Below are positions 61,937-64,000 of a stretch of 64,000 bases of DNA, piece by piece. The position numbers were made by a program, and so were the translations under genes. Numbering within the stretch: the stretch's first letter is position 1; every line of letters begins with the position of its first letter. This DNA comes from Pimelobacter simplex. GTDB lineage: Bacteria > Actinomycetota > Actinomycetes > Propionibacteriales > Nocardioidaceae. Where the stretch lies: the NCBI RefSeq assembly GCF_900114845.1, contig NZ_FOUK01000004.1, positions 372,001 to 436,000 of the forward strand, read 5' to 3'. Under the pieces are notes generated by a model. It was not told the DNA's origin. It searched no databases and saw only the letters and a list, made by a program, of their open reading frames with translations.

Positions 61937-63016
61937 GTGTCCGACCAGCTGATGAACGGCGTCCTCGCCACCGCGCTCGGCAGCGTGGTGGCGGTCGTCC
62001 TGCTGCTCCCCGTCGCGGCCGTGGAGTACCGCCGCGACGGCCGGCTCAGCCCACGCGACCTGCTCACCCTCCTGGCGGTCGCGGTCTACGGCCTCGCGCT
62101 GTGGACCTACACGCTGCTGCCGATGCCGGTCGAGGGCGACTTCACCTGCGTGGGCCGGCAGACCACGCCCTTCGACACGATCGGCGCGATCGCCTGGGGC
62201 GACGCGGGCTCGCGGGCGGGGTTGTCGGCGCTCGTGCGCGACGCGGCGTTCCTGCAGGTGGCGCTCAACGTGCTGCTGTTCGTCCCGCTCGGCTACTTCG
62301 TACGGCGTATCGCGCGGCGCGGCGTCGTCGTCGCGACGGTGCTCGGCTTCGGTGTCTCGCTGCTCATCGAGACCACCCAGACCACCGGGGTGTGGCACCT
62401 CTACGACTGCGCGTACCGGCTCTTCGACGTCGACGACCTGATCCTCAACACCCTCGGTGCGACCGCGGGATCGCTCGTCGCGGCGATCTTCATCCGGCGG
62501 ACCCGGCCCGAGGTGGTGTGGCCGACGTCGATCACGTTCGGCCGGCGGATGATCGGCATGGTGTGCGACGTGCTGTTCGTCGTGCTCACCGGCGCGGCGC
62601 TCGTCGTCGCCTACCGCGCGTTCCAGCTCTATGTCGTCGGCGTCGAGCTCGACGACCTCCGCGCACAGCCGCAACGCCTGCTCCAGTGGGGCGTTCCGGC
62701 CGCGGTCGAGGCCGCGGCGGTGCTGCTCGGCGGGCGCACGGTCGGCGAGTGGGCGGTCGCAGTCCGGGCGGTCGCCCGGCGTCGTCCCGCCGTGCTGGCC
62801 CGGCTGGTCAAGCTGCTCACCGGCGTCGGTCCGCTCGTCGCCCTGATGGCGACGCCGCAGGCGTGGTCCGGTCCGGCGCTGCTGCTCTTCGGGGTCGTGA
62901 CGGTCGCGGCAGCGGTCCGCGGGCGCGAGCACCGCGGGCTCTCGCACACCGTGGCCGGCATGGACCTCGAGATCGTGCAGCCCCGGGCCTACGAGCAGGT
63001 GTCGCGGCCGGGCTGA
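61937..63016 (+). CDS. VanZ-like membrane protein with RDD-like C-terminus
   Basis: 359 residues with about eight membrane segments. The N-terminal part has a VanZ pattern (LNVLLFVPLGYFVRRIARRG, LIETTQTTGVWHLYDCAYRLFDVDDLILNTLGATAGSLVA in part). The second part begins TSITFGRRMIGMVCDVLFVVLTGAALVVAYRAFQL, resembling RDD domains. Function unknown. GTG 61937; its end overlaps the convergent hydrolase by 28 bp. Confidence 0.72.
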   Translation: MSDQLMNGVLATALGSVVAVVLLLPVAAVEYRRDGRLSPRDLLTLLAVAVYGLALWTYTLLPMPVEGDFTCVGRQTTPFDTIGAIAWGDAGSRAGLSALVRDAAFLQVALNVLLFVPLGYFVRRIARRGVVVATVLGFGVSLLIETTQTTGVWHLYDCAYRLFDVDDLILNTLGATAGSLVAAIFIRRTRPEVVWPTSITFGRRMIGMVCDVLFVVLTGAALVVAYRAFQLYVVGVELDDLRAQPQRLLQWGVPAAVEAAAVLLGGRTVGEWAVAVRAVARRRPAVLARLVKLLTGVGPLVALMATPQAWSGPALLLFGVVTVAAAVRGREHRGLSHTVAGMDLEIVQPRAYEQVSRPG

Positions 63017-64000
63017 CCGGCGAACCGCTCCTCGGTCCAGGTCAGCAGGTCCGCGATCGCCGGTGAGTCCGCCTCGACCAGGCCCACGTGGTCGCGTCCC
63101 GGGTAGGTCCGGTGGTCGATCGGCTGGCCGTCGGCGCAGCGGTCGGCGACGTAGGCGTCCTGCGCGGCCGGTGTCACGAGCTCGTCGGCCGCGCCCTGCG
63201 CGAGCAGCAGCGGCGCGGTGACGGGACCGGTGGGCACGTTCTCGCGCAGCCGGACGGCGAACGGGCCGGCGCCCGGGTCGCGCGACCAGATCGGCTTGTC
63301 GAGCGAGAGCACCGTCGCGACCGAGACCAGCATGCTCGGCTCGCCCAGGCAGCGGGCGGCCGTCTCGCGGACGATCGGGCGTGCAGCCGGGCGGACGTAG
63401 TCGGCGAGCCGGATGTCGTCGTAGGCGCGGGCGTAGGCGTCGATCACGTACGACGCGAAGATCTCGCCGCCGGTCACCTCGTCGAGGCTGTCGACCAGGG
63501 CCGGCAGGTTGGCGGCCGGCGCGAGCGCGGCGACGCCGTCGAGCCGCACGTCCGGCGCGTACGACGGCGCCAGGGCGCCCGCCCAGAGCGCCGCGTGCCC
63601 GCCCTGGCTGTGTCCCCACACCACCGTCTGCTCCCCGAGCCCGGCGGCGGTCAGCTCGCGCGCAGCCCGGGTCGCGTCGAGCACCGAGCGCCCCTCGCCC
63701 TGCCCGATCAGGTAGGGGTGCGGGCCCGCGGTGCCGAGCCCGGGGTAGTCGGTGGCGACCAGTCCCCAGCCCCGGTCGAGCACGTCGTCCAGCGCGTAGA
63801 ACGCACCCGACTCGAACGGCTCGCCGACCGTCGGGGCGCAGCCACGGGCGGCGCCGGTGGTGCCGTGCGCCCAGGCGACGACGGGCAGCGGGCCGCTCCG
63901 CTCGCGCGGCACGACGACGAGCGCGCTCGCCAGCGCGGGCACGCCGTCGTCGAGCGTGGTCGTGTAGAGGATCCGCCACGCCTGCGCGCCGTCCGGGATG
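62989..64000 (-). CDS. Alpha/beta hydrolase (secretory lipase-like), N-terminus outside window
   Basis: The frame stays open to the right edge (IPDGAQAWRILYTTTLDDGVPALASALVV in part upstream of the first ATG), so only the C-terminal 336 residues are seen. VWGHSQGGHAAL is the nucleophile elbow with Ser; an Asp is in GAADELVTPA and the His in YPGRDHVGLV. The GxSxG type and GLVATDYPGLGTAGPHPYLIG region fit the secretory lipase family. Secretion cannot be judged because the N-terminus is missing. Confidence 0.85.
   Translation of the reverse strand, partial: IPDGAQAWRILYTTTLDDGVPALASALVVVPRERSGPLPVVAWAHGTTGAARGCAPTVGEPFESGAFYALDDVLDRGWGLVATDYPGLGTAGPHPYLIGQGEGRSVLDATRAARELTAAGLGEQTVVWGHSQGGHAALWAGALAPSYAPDVRLDGVAALAPAANLPALVDSLDEVTGGEIFASYVIDAYARAYDDIRLADYVRPAARPIVRETAARCLGEPSMLVSVATVLSLDKPIWSRDPGAGPFAVRLRENVPTGPVTAPLLLAQGAADELVTPAAQDAYVADRCADGQPIDHRTYPGRDHVGLVEADSPAIADLLTWTEERFAGQPGRDTCS

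Overview
The window is very GC-rich, gene-dense DNA from a high-GC Gram-positive actinobacterium. The best guess is a Nocardioides-like member of the Nocardioidaceae; this rests on overall style and not on a marker gene. Supporting signs are many GTG and some TTG starts, many genes with a -10 box only 6-7 nt before the start codon (leaderless transcripts), two MMPL transporters, several TetR regulators, an LPVTG-ended secreted protein, and an AlkB-rubredoxin fusion. I saw no tRNA, rRNA, insertion sequence, phage gene or CRISPR array, so this looks like chromosomal core and accessory metabolism.

Layout. 1-8.6 kb: thiolase tail, HxlR regulator divergent from an MFS transporter, CrtA-like protein, secreted protein ending in LPVTG, MMPL transporter, and a two-component pair. 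8.6-13.3 kb: membrane-tethered ECF sigma factor, hypothetical proteins, nitroreductase, glutathione peroxidase. 13.3-22.4 kb: TetR-MMPL operon, divergent NmrA-like/TetR pair sharing two operators, NfeD-flotillin operon with an apparently broken third gene, and a second two-component pair. 22.4-28.1 kb: cytochrome P450, ATP-grasp protein, and an alkane-oxidation operon (AlkB-rubredoxin, ferredoxin, TetR). 28.1-33.4 kb: secreted M15 peptidase, atypical lower-GC secreted protein, DCC protein, alpha-methylacyl-CoA racemase-like enzyme, DEAD-box helicase with a structured leader. 33.4-41.1 kb: MerR regulator divergent from fadA-fadB, LCP ligase, ABC exporter.

41.1-59 kb looks like one nitrogen-catabolic region. 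A leftward operon carries a glutamine-synthetase-like ligase, a FluG-type amidohydrolase and an M20 hydrolase. A divergent eight-gene operon carries an FMN enzyme closely resembling the mycofactocin enzyme MftD, a GMC oxidoreductase (the MftG family), a class III aminotransferase and a five-gene branched-chain-type ABC importer. An RpiR regulator follows, then pruA divergent from rocD-glutamate dehydrogenase. Similar 17-bp sequences lie in both divergent promoter regions, which suggests common control. The likely picture is import of an amine or amino-acid-like compound, gamma-glutamyl activation, oxidation, transamination, and funnelling through glutamate semialdehyde and glutamate to 2-oxoglutarate. 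The substrate is unknown.

59-64 kb: SDR, phosphotransferase, histidine phosphatase, VanZ-like membrane protein and an alpha/beta hydrolase that runs off the right edge.

The most interesting items are the MftD/MftG-like pair next to split FluG-type genes and outside any visible mycofactocin cluster, the shared MerR-type dyad in front of two fatty-acid loci, the doubled 30-bp alkB promoter element, the alternative-pairing leader of the helicase gene, and a family of long perfect palindromes at gene ends.
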